NCBI GenBank assembly: GCA_002480925.1
Contig: DLDA01000037.1
Coordinates: 16,924-80,923, forward strand
Source: Lachnospiraceae bacterium UBA7784
Lineage (GTDB): Bacteria > Bacillota > Clostridia > Lachnospirales > Lachnospiraceae
Length of the DNA: 64,000 bases
Direction: 5' to 3'
The translations under genes and the position numbers were made by a program. Under the pieces are notes generated by a model. That model made no database searches and was not told the origin of the DNA. It worked only from the letters and a program-made list of their open reading frames with translations. Below, one piece after another: positions 43,466-52,400 of the stretch (position 1 is the stretch's first letter; each line of letters starts with the position of its first letter).

Positions 43466-44374
43466 TTATCTTACCGCACCGACCAGATCGCTCACCTTAT
43501 CTATGCAATGATCGTCCAGATAGCGCTCTATCCCGTCTATTATCTCAAGTGCCGCTACAGGGTTATAAAAATTAGCTGCTCCTATCGCAACTGCATCTGC
43601 TCCGGCCAGCATCATCTCTACTGCATCCTGCCAGCTCTCTATTCCTCCCATACCTATCACAGGGATCTTTACAGCGTTTGAAGCCTCATAGACCATCCTT
43701 ACAGCTACAGGATGGATAGCCGGACCACTCAGTCCTCCTGTCTTATTGGCAAGGGCAAAGCACTGTCTTTCTATATCTATCTTCATTCCTGTGATCGTAT
43801 TTATAAGAGAGATACCGTCTGCGCCGCCAGCCTCTGCTGCCTTTGCGATCTCCTTTATGTCTGTCACATTAGGCGTAAGCTTCATAACTACCGGCTTATC
43901 TGTCGCTTCCTTTATCTCCCTCGTGATCTTCTCGACCATGGCTGGATCGGTCCCGAAGGCAAGGGCTCCCTGCTTTACATTAGGGCAGCTTATATTGATC
44001 TCGAGAAAGGATATTGCCTCGTCAGTAAGCCTCCTTACCACTTCAAGATATTCCTCCTCTGTATGTCCGCAGACATTAACACCTATTGCGGTTCCTCTTT
44101 TCTTCAGAAAAGGGAGATCCTTTTCCAGAAATCTGTCAAGACCCGGATTCTCAAGTCCGATCGCATTCAGCATTCCCGAGTGTGTCTCGGCTATCCTTGG
44201 AGACGGATTACCCTCCCAGGGAACTGCCGAAACTCCCTTCGTCACGACCGCACCAAGCCTTCCTATGTCAAAGAATTCGGAATATTCCTCTCCGCTGCCG
44301 AAGGTACCGCTGGCTGTCATAACCGGATTCTTAAGCTTTACAAATCCAAGGTCACATGTCATATCCGGTTTCAT
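43466..44374 (-). CDS. pyrD: Dihydroorotate dehydrogenase, NAD-linked catalytic subunit (PyrDB type)
   Basis: 302 aa FMN enzyme. It has LKNPVMTASGTFGSGEEYSE, NPSPRIAETHSGMLNAIGLENPG, FLEINISCPNVKQGALAFG (catalytic Cys in SCPN), VVMKLTPNVTDI, SLINTITGMKID, and the FMN phosphate site IPVIGMGGIESWQDAVEMMLAGADAVAIGAA. The start overlaps the pyrK stop by 1 nt (TGATG). With PyrK it forms the class 1B enzyme that passes electrons to NAD+. Confidence 0.97.
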   Translation of the reverse strand: MKPDMTCDLGFVKLKNPVMTASGTFGSGEEYSEFFDIGRLGAVVTKGVSAVPWEGNPSPRIAETHSGMLNAIGLENPGLDRFLEKDLPFLKKRGTAIGVNVCGHTEEEYLEVVRRLTDEAISFLEINISCPNVKQGALAFGTDPAMVEKITREIKEATDKPVVMKLTPNVTDIKEIAKAAEAGGADGISLINTITGMKIDIERQCFALANKTGGLSGPAIHPVAVRMVYEASNAVKIPVIGMGGIESWQDAVEMMLAGADAVAIGAANFYNPVAALEIIDGIERYLDDHCIDKVSDLVGAVR

Positions 44375-45153
44375 CAGATCATCACCTCCGAAGCATCAAA
44401 TACAGGTCCGTCCTTACATACTCTGGCCTTTTTAACATTAAGTCTGTCATTTATGTCTACTGTATCAACTGTACAGCCAAGACAGGCGCCGACTCCACAG
44501 GCCATTCTCTCCTCCATCGATACAAAGCATCTTATCTTACGGACCTCAGCAAACTTCTTTACCGCCCTGAGCATTCCGGCGGGACCACAGGCATATATGA
44601 CCTCAGCGGTAAGATAATTCTGCATTATGGCCTCTATTACGTTGCCCTTGAAGCCGTATTTACCACTTTCGGTCGCAACAAAGACCTTTGATCCTGTCCG
44701 CTCGAACTCCTTTAGAAGGAAAGGGAAATTCTGGTAGCCAAGGACTATCTTGCAGCTCTTAGGGAACTCTCTTGCCAGCTGCAGCATAGGAGGGATCCCG
44801 ATTCCTCCTCCTATCACCATTACATCTCTTTCCGGTATATCTATTGGAAATCCGTTTCCCAGAGGCCCTATCATCTCTATCTGATGACCTGAGGTATATT
44901 GCGAGAATTCTCTTGTTCCCTCTCCTGACACCCTGTATACAAGCCTTAGTGAGCTTCTCTCCCTGTCTATCTCGCAGATCGAGATCGGACGGGGCATAAG
45001 CCTGCTGCAATCATCGCAGAAGAGATTTACAAACTGCCCTGCTCTCGCGTTCTTAGCTGAGGGAGTATTGATCCACATGCTGTAAATACCCTCAGACACT
45101 TCCTCCTGTCTGATGATAACAGCTTTTTCCTTTTCTCTGAATTCTACAGACAT
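44374..45153 (-). CDS. pyrK: Dihydroorotate dehydrogenase electron-transfer subunit
   Basis: 259 aa iron-sulfur flavoprotein with FAD-binding RPISICEIDRERSSLRLVYRVSGEGT, NAD-binding VIGGGIGIPPMLQLA and IYACGPAGMLRAV, and the [2Fe-2S] cluster cysteines in MACGVGACLGCTVD plus a later VCKDGPVF. All four cluster cysteines are present. It couples to pyrD by the overlapping stop/start. Confidence 0.96.
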   Translation of the reverse strand: MSVEFREKEKAVIIRQEEVSEGIYSMWINTPSAKNARAGQFVNLFCDDCSRLMPRPISICEIDRERSSLRLVYRVSGEGTREFSQYTSGHQIEMIGPLGNGFPIDIPERDVMVIGGGIGIPPMLQLAREFPKSCKIVLGYQNFPFLLKEFERTGSKVFVATESGKYGFKGNVIEAIMQNYLTAEVIYACGPAGMLRAVKKFAEVRKIRCFVSMEERMACGVGACLGCTVDTVDINDRLNVKKARVCKDGPVFDASEVMI

Positions 45154-45171
45154 AATTTCCTCTCCGGCTGC

Positions 45172-46095
45172 CTATGACATAAGTGCAGTTCTGATGTCAT
45201 ATCTCATATCAAGAACTGCCGCTCTTGCTGCATCGGCAAAATTCCTTTCTCCGTACTTTTCATATTCCTTTTTTCTGTAGGCAGCGATTATGCCTCTTGA
45301 GGAATTGATGATAGCTCCTTCTCCATTTTCATCAAAGAAGCCCTTGAGATCTGCACCTGTCGCTCCCTGTGCTCCATAGCCTGGCACAAGGATAAAGGTA
45401 TGCGGCATCCTCTTCCTTAGCTCATTGCCCATCTCTGGGTAGGTTGCGCCTACAACCGCGCCCACCTCTGAATATCTAGTCTCTACTGAAGGCTTTCCCC
45501 ATTCCTCCACCTTATCTGCGACCTTCTGATAGAGAGTGGCATCTCCTATCTTCTGATCCTGGAACTCTCCGCTTGAAGGATTGGAGGTCTTTACCAGAAT
45601 GAAAATACCCTTATCGTTCTCCATGCATGTATCTATAAACGGCTTTACTCCGTCTGTTCCCAGATATGGATTTACCGTTGCGAAATCTGCATCAAAAACC
45701 GGCAGGGTCTTTTTCCCTATGCTGATCCTTCCAAGATGGGCCCTTGCATAGGCCTCCGAAGTCGATCCTATATCTCCTCTCTTCACATCTGCTATAACTA
45801 TAAGCCCTCTCTTATGAGCATACTCTATAGTCTTCTGATATGCTAAAAGTCCTGGAACGCCGAACTGCTCATACATTGCTATCTGAGGCTTTACAGCAGG
45901 AACAAGATCATAGACGGCATCGATTATCTCCTGATTGAAGGCAAGTACTGCGCCTGCTGCTCCCTCAAGCGTCTCTCCGCTTTCCCTGAAGGCTGCCTTC
46001 TGAATATACTCCGGAATAAATACCAGATTAGGATCCAGTCCTACTACTATAGGAGCTCCCTTCTTTTTGATCTCTTCTATCAGCTTTCCTATCAT
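45172..46095 (-). CDS. pyrF: Orotidine-5'-phosphate decarboxylase (long form)
   Basis: 307 aa, the longer PyrF group common in Clostridia and actinobacteria. It has PIVVGLDPNLVFIPEYI, the catalytic LIVIADVKRGDIGSTSEAYA (D-x-K-x-x-D), TVNPYLGTDGVKPFIDTC, and FILVPGYGAQGATGADLKGF. It makes UMP from OMP. 4 bp after pyrC. Confidence 0.96.
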   Translation of the reverse strand: MIGKLIEEIKKKGAPIVVGLDPNLVFIPEYIQKAAFRESGETLEGAAGAVLAFNQEIIDAVYDLVPAVKPQIAMYEQFGVPGLLAYQKTIEYAHKRGLIVIADVKRGDIGSTSEAYARAHLGRISIGKKTLPVFDADFATVNPYLGTDGVKPFIDTCMENDKGIFILVKTSNPSSGEFQDQKIGDATLYQKVADKVEEWGKPSVETRYSEVGAVVGATYPEMGNELRKRMPHTFILVPGYGAQGATGADLKGFFDENGEGAIINSSRGIIAAYRKKEYEKYGERNFADAARAAVLDMRYDIRTALMS

Positions 46096-46099
46096 TGTT

Positions 46100-47377
46100 T
46101 TACCTTTCTGATGTTATCTTTCCATTTCTTACAGTCATTACAACCTGTCCATAAAGATCCCAGCCCTCAAAAGGAGTATTTCTCCCCTTGCTCTTAAACT
46201 CTGATGGATCCACCTTCCATTTTCTGCCAGGATCAAAGACAGCTATATCCGCCCATGAGCCGATCCTTATATCTCCACCACTTATGCCAAGTATCCTCGC
46301 AGGATTACAACTCATCTTCTCTGCCATACCCATAGGAGTCAGATAGCCTCCCCTGACAAGGATAGTGTTCGTAAGCGCAGCAGCTGTCTCAAGGCCTACA
46401 ATACCAAAAGGAGCCCTTGCGAAGTCCTTTTTCTTCTCCTCACTGGTATGCGGCGCATGATCGGTGCTTATGCAGTCAAATGTCCCATCCCTTAAGCCCT
46501 CTCTAAGCGCCATGACATCCTCCTCAGTACGGAGCGGTGGATTCATCTTGTATTCTGTTTCAGTAATGGACTTTATGCTGCTGGCATTTAATGTGAAATG
46601 ATGTGGGCAGACTTCTCCGCTTACATGTATTCCCTTCTCTTTTGCCAAAGCAAGATATTCTCTCGCACCGGCTGTAGAGCAATGGCACAGATGGAGCGAT
46701 ACTCCGGTCTCCCTTGCAAGCATAATATCCCTTACTGCTATTATATCCTCTACTTCATTTGAAATGCCCTTGAGCCCAAGCCTTCCTGCCTCAGAGGTAT
46801 TGATCACTCCCCCCTCTACAAGTGCCTTGTCCTCACAGTGGTCAAGTATGATACCGTTATTCTCCCTTATGATCTCCATGGCCCTGCGCATAAGAGCGGA
46901 GTCCATCACCGATCTGCCATCCTCACTGAAAATAAAGCAGCCGGCACTCATAAGCCCCTCAATATCCGAAAGCTCCTCGCCCTTAAGGCCCTTTGTGATC
47001 GAACCTGCCTGCATGACTCTTACCTTGCCATAGTTTAGAGCCTTGTCGATCACATATTGATATGTAATCGGATTGTCAACGACTGGAGAAGTATTCGCCA
47101 TTGCGACTATAGTCGTAAATCCACCTGCCGCCGCCGCATCACATCCGCTCTCGATAGTCTCCTTATCTGTCTGGCCTGGATCCCTTAAGTGTACATGCAT
47201 ATCGATAAACCCCGGCATAACCCAGCAGCCCTCTGCATCCTTTATACAGTCAGCCTCTGAATCCATAATTCCTGTTGCGATACGCTTTACTCTTCCATCC
47301 TCTACCAGAAGATCCGCAATCGCATCAAATCTGTCTGCCGGATTGATTATCCGTCCGTTCTTGATCAATAATCTCAT
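46100..47377 (-). CDS. pyrC: Dihydroorotase
   Basis: 425 aa metal-dependent amidohydrolase. It has the metal-binding MPGFIDMHVHLRDPGQTDKETIESG, TTIVAMANTSPVVDN, ILDHCEDKAL, LHLCHCSTAGAREY, VCPHHFTL and CISTDHAPHTSEEK, with the catalytic Asp in the last. Third pyrimidine step. First of the pyr genes, 34 bp after the TPR lipoprotein. No PyrR-type attenuator is visible in that gap. Confidence 0.97.
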   Translation of the reverse strand: MRLLIKNGRIINPADRFDAIADLLVEDGRVKRIATGIMDSEADCIKDAEGCWVMPGFIDMHVHLRDPGQTDKETIESGCDAAAAGGFTTIVAMANTSPVVDNPITYQYVIDKALNYGKVRVMQAGSITKGLKGEELSDIEGLMSAGCFIFSEDGRSVMDSALMRRAMEIIRENNGIILDHCEDKALVEGGVINTSEAGRLGLKGISNEVEDIIAVRDIMLARETGVSLHLCHCSTAGAREYLALAKEKGIHVSGEVCPHHFTLNASSIKSITETEYKMNPPLRTEEDVMALREGLRDGTFDCISTDHAPHTSEEKKKDFARAPFGIVGLETAAALTNTILVRGGYLTPMGMAEKMSCNPARILGISGGDIRIGSWADIAVFDPGRKWKVDPSEFKSKGRNTPFEGWDLYGQVVMTVRNGKITSER

Positions 47378-47411
47378 TGTACTTCTCCTAAAACCGCCTT
47401 GTATGAAATCA

Positions 47412-48065
47412 TCAGGACTGAAGCTTCAGAAAGGCTTCCTCCTTTTTCATATCCGTATCATCAGGATACTGGATCAGATAGCTTTTAGCAAAATGAAGCG
47501 CACTTGCAAAATCGCCCTTCTTCTCATAGCCTATCACCCTGAGCCTCATGACCTTTTTCTGGGCCCTCGCCTCCTTTGGCATCTCCTGATAAAAATCCTC
47601 TGCGGTCTTATCCATACCCTGTGAAATCAGTGTCTCGTAGGCGCTTACATAGAGTGAGCTCTTATTTGAAAGAGCACAGCCCTTCTTAAGATCAGCAAGA
47701 GCCTTAGTGGACTTTCCTATATCAGCATATATCAAGCCTCTAAGAAAATAAAGCCTGTAATCCGCCTTATCAAATGCGATCAGGCCGTTTATAGTATTTA
47801 TTGCATCCCCGTTCTTACCGAGTTTATGCTGGGCCGAAGCCTTATAAAGTGCAATATCCTTCTCATTCCTTCCTACCGTGGAGGAAAGGGAAAGGGCCTT
47901 ATTGAAGCTCTTCAGCGCCTTACTGTATTCCTTTGTATCCATCTGCTCTATCCCCTGCCTTTTATACTCATCCTGCTGCTTCTGCCTGCCGCAGGAGGTA
48001 GCTGTAAAGGACATAGTAACAAGAAGCATTGCCGTTATCAGTCTTACTCTGCTATATTTTTTCAT
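47412..48065 (-). CDS. TPR-repeat lipoprotein
   Basis: 217 aa. The signal peptide ends in a lipobox-like TATSC (Cys at residue 25), so it is probably a membrane-anchored lipoprotein. The mature part is built of tetratricopeptide-like helical pairs (EYSKALKSFNKALSLSSTV, KDIALYKASAQHKLGKNGDAI, YRLYFLRGLIYADIGKSTKALADLKKG). TPRs bind proteins or peptides. The partner is unknown. ATG 48065 has no Shine-Dalgarno and sits only 9 nt after a perfect TATAAT, suggesting a very short or absent leader. It heads the pyr/pur block. Confidence 0.82.
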   Translation of the reverse strand: MKKYSRVRLITAMLLVTMSFTATSCGRQKQQDEYKRQGIEQMDTKEYSKALKSFNKALSLSSTVGRNEKDIALYKASAQHKLGKNGDAINTINGLIAFDKADYRLYFLRGLIYADIGKSTKALADLKKGCALSNKSSLYVSAYETLISQGMDKTAEDFYQEMPKEARAQKKVMRLRVIGYEKKGDFASALHFAKSYLIQYPDDTDMKKEEAFLKLQS

Positions 48066-48074
48066 AGTAGTCTA

Positions 48075-48080
48075 ATTATA
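48075..48080 (-). promoter_or_regulatory. TATAAT -10 element before the TPR lipoprotein gene
   Basis: Perfect -10 on the minus strand, 9 nt before the ATG. The -35 position 17 nt upstream (TTTTAT) is weak and falls inside the corC-like gene's terminator hairpin. Likely head promoter for the pyr/pur block. Confidence 0.55.
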
Positions 48081-48085
48081 ACAAA

Positions 48086-48112
48086 AACAAGCCCCGAATA
48101 AAAGGGCTTGTT
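48086..48112 (-). terminator. Rho-independent terminator after the CNNM/CorC gene
   Basis: Minus strand: AACAAGCCC (48112-48104) pairs with GGGCTTGTT (48094-48086), followed by TTTGTTATAAT. The stop codon of the gene is 3 nt upstream of the stem. Confidence 0.82.
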
Positions 48113-48114
48113 GA

Positions 48115-49386
48115 CTATTCATCTTTATCCTTCCCGGTCTCCTTATCCTCCGGAATACGGATCTTTACCTTGATTATCCTCTTTCGTCTGACGACTGAGG
48201 CAGTAAGGATCACGCCCTCCTTAGTCACATAGCTTTCCCCTACTCTTGGAAGATGATCAAAGAGTCCCAGCAGATATCCTCCTATCGTATCATAGTCATC
48301 CGACTCAAACGGAAGGGAAAGCTCGTCCCTTAAGTCATCGAGGTTCATGCTTCCTAAAACCGTATACTCACCGGGACCCGTCTCTACTATCTCATCCTCC
48401 TCGGTCTCATCGAACTCATCCTTAATATCTCCGACGAGCTCCTCAAGAAGATCCTCAAGCGTAACTATTCCTGAAACTGATCCATACTCATCTAAGACTA
48501 TGGCCATATGAATCCTTTTCTTCCTCATCTCATCGAAAAGGTCATCAGCATTCTTGAATTCGTAGGTAAAGAATGGCTTTCTGATATGCTTTCTGATAAG
48601 AAAGGGCTCCCTTTCGTCCCTCGTAAGCAGGTCCTTCATGTTCAGGACTCCTATTACATGATCCGTATCCTGCTCATAGACCGGAAACCTGGTATACTTA
48701 TCCTGCATAAATACGTTCCTTATCTGGGCATATGACCAGTTTACGTTTATCATTGTCACATCGATCCGCGGAATCATCAGCTCCCTGACCTCTGTATCAG
48801 AGAAATCGAAGAGATTATTGATATAATCCTTCTCATCGTTTTCTATTGCTCCGCTCTCGTTTCCTACATCTACTATGGTCCTGAACTCTTCCTCTGTCAT
48901 CTGGCTCTTTTCTGATTTATTGGCTCCTATCAGGAAAAGTATACCGCTTACTATATGGTTCATCACAAAGATCAGAGGTGTAAGCACAATGGTCAGTGCA
49001 TATATGATCCCTGCTACCCTCAGTGAAACTGAAAGCGCCTTTCTCGCTGCCAGATTCTTAGGCGTCACCTCTCCGAATATAAGCACCAGAAGGGTCATTA
49101 TTCCAGTTGCTATTCCTGCTCCGGCGCTGCCGAACAGATCCATGAAAATGACTGTTGCAAGAGATGATGCTGAGATATTTACTATATTATTGCCTATAAG
49201 TATAGCTGAAAGCATCTTTGCAGTATTGCCGGTCACCTTAGCTACCATCCTGGCCTTTTGATCTCCTGCATCTGCCATTGTACGTATCTTAAACCTGCTT
49301 ACTGTCGTAAGAGCCGTCTCTGATGAAGAGAAGAACCCTGAAAGAGCAATAAGGATTACAAGTATTACTATCTGAACTACGATCAT
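48115..49386 (-). CDS. CNNM/CBS/CorC_HlyC-type hemolysin-like membrane protein
   Basis: 423 aa. The N-terminal CNNM (DUF21) membrane domain (about 1-180) has three or four helices and FFSSSETALTTVSRFKI. Two CBS domains follow (about 205-320: ELMIPRIDVTMINVNWS, FPVYEQDTDHVIGVLNMKDLL, MAIVLDEYGSVSGIVTLEDLLEELVGDI). A C-terminal CorC_HlyC domain (about 340-420) ends the protein. Homologues take part in Mg2+/Co2+ homeostasis or export. GGAG lies 5 nt before the ATG and is complementary to CTGTCTCC 33 nt upstream. Confidence 0.93.
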   Translation of the reverse strand: MIVVQIVILVILIALSGFFSSSETALTTVSRFKIRTMADAGDQKARMVAKVTGNTAKMLSAILIGNNIVNISASSLATVIFMDLFGSAGAGIATGIMTLLVLIFGEVTPKNLAARKALSVSLRVAGIIYALTIVLTPLIFVMNHIVSGILFLIGANKSEKSQMTEEEFRTIVDVGNESGAIENDEKDYINNLFDFSDTEVRELMIPRIDVTMINVNWSYAQIRNVFMQDKYTRFPVYEQDTDHVIGVLNMKDLLTRDEREPFLIRKHIRKPFFTYEFKNADDLFDEMRKKRIHMAIVLDEYGSVSGIVTLEDLLEELVGDIKDEFDETEEDEIVETGPGEYTVLGSMNLDDLRDELSLPFESDDYDTIGGYLLGLFDHLPRVGESYVTKEGVILTASVVRRKRIIKVKIRIPEDKETGKDKDE

Positions 49387-49387
49387 T

Positions 49388-49439
49388 CTGTCTCCATTTA
49401 CCGCTTTAAAATACGAAAACCTTTATCGGAGACAGTATA
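49388..49439 (-). promoter_or_regulatory. Promoter region of the CNNM/CorC gene with inverted repeat
   Basis: Minus strand: TATACT (49439-49434) as -10 with a weak -35. An 8-bp inverted repeat CTGTCTCC (49435-49428)/GGAGACAG (49395-49388) spans the start region and includes the ribosome site. Confidence 0.45.
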
Positions 49440-49480
49440 TCACAAAACCGATCCTTTTTAAAATAATTTAGTCCTTACTC

Positions 49481-52400
49481 TCATACGCATTCTCCCCTGT
49501 ACTCCTTTCCATTATAGTAAATGACCGGATATCTTCCTTTTACGACAAGGTCATTTCCTGTGGCCTTTATAGAAATGACTTCTGCTCCCTCAGGGACATA
49601 AACCTTCTTTTTTGAGCCATCAGCTCTTTCTATCATTATCACATATCCGCTTATGCCCTGATCCGGGAGGAGTGAAATCTCTTTCTGATCTCCCTCCTTT
49701 ATCTCCTGGTCTATTGCCTGCTGCGGGAGCAGATAGGCCGCCTCTATCCTGTCTGAATCAAGATCAAACTTCTTTCCATCCAGAGTCATAAACTCTGTCC
49801 TTACCATATATGAATATACTCCGCTTTCACCCGGCGAATGTAGATACTCACCTGTATCACTATCCTGCTCCTTTCCTGCAAGTATTATCCTTTCCTCTTC
49901 TCCCTTCTGACGGAATACCTTCCTGATAAAAAGCTCTGTCTTAACAGCACGGTGATCGCTAAAGTATTCTATCCTGTTTCCTGCTGCAGAATATATGTCC
50001 TTCTGCTTAGTCCTTATGATCACAGGAGACCTTATATCAAGGGTCATTCCCTCCTTTGTCTCTGAAATAAGACTGGCATAGACAAGACCTGTGTCCTCTG
50101 ATCTGATAAAGGCTTGTGCCCATATTCTGTATTTTTCTCCATCCCTAAGTCTTTGATCAGAGATCACTATATTCTTCTTGTCAATGAAATCCGAGTGCAT
50201 AAGAGCACCATCGGCTGCCTGATAGAAAATACGTATATAATCAGCCCTTGTATCATCAGCAGGCTCTATTCCAAGGGATCTGCATCCGGAAACTATTTCT
50301 TTGATCTGCGGCTGCCTTAAAAAGCCTGTCTCAAGAGTCTTCGAATACTCACTTACCTCCGTAGGATCCTTACTTCCTAATTCTGATCCTCTGCTTTTTA
50401 TCCTGTACTGATAAACGCCATCCTTTTCTATTGTCTCTTTGAATGTGAGGACCTTGTCACCGGTATTTCTTATGATTTCCTTCTGGCTCCAGTCTGAGTC
50501 CTTACCAGACTTTCGTCCTTCAACTATATATTCTTCTGCATACTGATCGGCTTTTATTGAGACCCTTACCTCGAAGCATTTACCTCTGTCCTCAGATGAC
50601 AGGCTGCACTCAGGCGCTTGAAGTGATGCCGTCCTTGCACTTCCTGAAATGGTTCTTAAATAACTTCCTCTGTAGTAGAGATCTGCTGTGACATCATATC
50701 TCTTCCCAGGGCGAAGGGAATCTATGATCACTGAGGATGCCATCCTTTTTCCCGCTTCCCGGTTAAGTGAAATAGTCTTCCTTTCCATCGTATCCGTGCA
50801 TGTCAAAGTCAGACCTATCCTGTCTGTCTCGGATTTCAGATCATATGTCACCTTTAAGGATGAGAGGCCCTCCTCTATAAAAAGGGGTTTATTCCTGTCA
50901 TTATCCGCAAGCATTTCACTGTATACCCTGTTTTTTATGAACCTGCTCTGCCACCTGGCTCCATCAGATCCACTTCCATATAAAAGCTCCCTTGAGGCCT
51001 TTATATCATCATTTGAAAAATGCCATTTCTGGGTGTAGGCATCTGCCTTTAATGCCCGGTCTAAAAGAGCAGAGTATCCCTCCTCTGTCCATACTGATCC
51101 CTCTGTCAGACTATCCCTGGAAACCTTGTCTATATGTCTTATATATAATGGAGAGGCATCGATACTGTCTTTTGAGCTGCCGCTGTTTCCTCTCAGCGAA
51201 TCTGCCGCAGGCTCCCTTAAGCTGTCCTCCGAATCCTCTGTCATTATATATGCCTTTGCCTGTACCGCAGATGTATGTCCATTCTTGTCTTTTGCCTTGT
51301 AGTATATATTGATATACCCCCTGTCACCAAGGCCCTTCATCATTTCTATATCAAAGGAGTCTCGTGTCGGGTCTGTAAATACTCCTATCTCTCCCTGCTC
51401 TATATCCCCGTCACAGAGATCAGTCGCCGTCACTGTATCCTCTGACAAAAGCTTTTTCTTTACCGCCTTATCATCCGACAGCTCGCTTGCATAAAATGAG
51501 CTGTCATATGCCGTTATCACAGGAAATTCGTCCCAGACTGCGTAGATCGTCACCGTGGCCTTATCCTCACTGAGCTTTACATTACCCATAGATACTGCTT
51601 TTATATAAAACGATACGGCATCGTCAAGCAGGCTGCCTTCTCTGTATATTCCGCTATCCTTATAGACTGCCTTATTATCGAGACTCCATCCATCAAAGCC
51701 ACAGGGATGATGACTGCCATCCCTTATGATGTCTTTTTTGAAATATTCCCTTTCCTTCCTCTCCGGTCCGCTATTTCCTGGGAAAGCATAGCCAGAAGAG
51801 ACAGTCCCCTCTGTATAGTTCTCCTTTCCATTTGTCTGACCATTACCATCAAAATAAAATTCAAATTGTGTGTCCCACAGGCCACTGAAGATGTGATCAT
51901 CATCATAGACTCTTGTGATTCGTTTTTCGTGATAAAGCTCTTCTCCGTATTTTCCATCTCTACCCTTATCTCTCCATCCCTTCTGTAATAGGCCTTTTGT
52001 AATATCCGCCCCATCATAAAAGATCCTTGCCCGGTCTGTATCATACAGATCACTTGCAACTGTAAATTCTGTCGGCTCCCTCCAGTAATATTTAGTAGGC
52101 TCTGGATCAACTGAGCTTATGTGATCATTTTTTACTGGAAAATCTGCCTCATAGCTGGCGCTTAAAAGACAGGAAAGTATAAGGGTCCCTGTCCTTCCGT
52201 TAGTCTTTTTTTCCTTCCATTTGCCAAGGCCTGACCTGAGCGCTGCCTTATGGTCCTTTACCTTATCAAAGGCCAGAGAAAATCCCCCAAGCATGTCTGT
52301 TATCCTGATCTTGTCATTATCAGAGATCTTATCACAGGACTCAGCTGAATAGTCCTCTCCGCCTCCAACGCTCCATGGCGAATAAAGCTCTACCATAACC

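Noticed and set aside
47378..47411. PyrR attenuator before pyrC
   Set aside because: The 34-bp gap is too short and has no anti-terminator or terminator structure.
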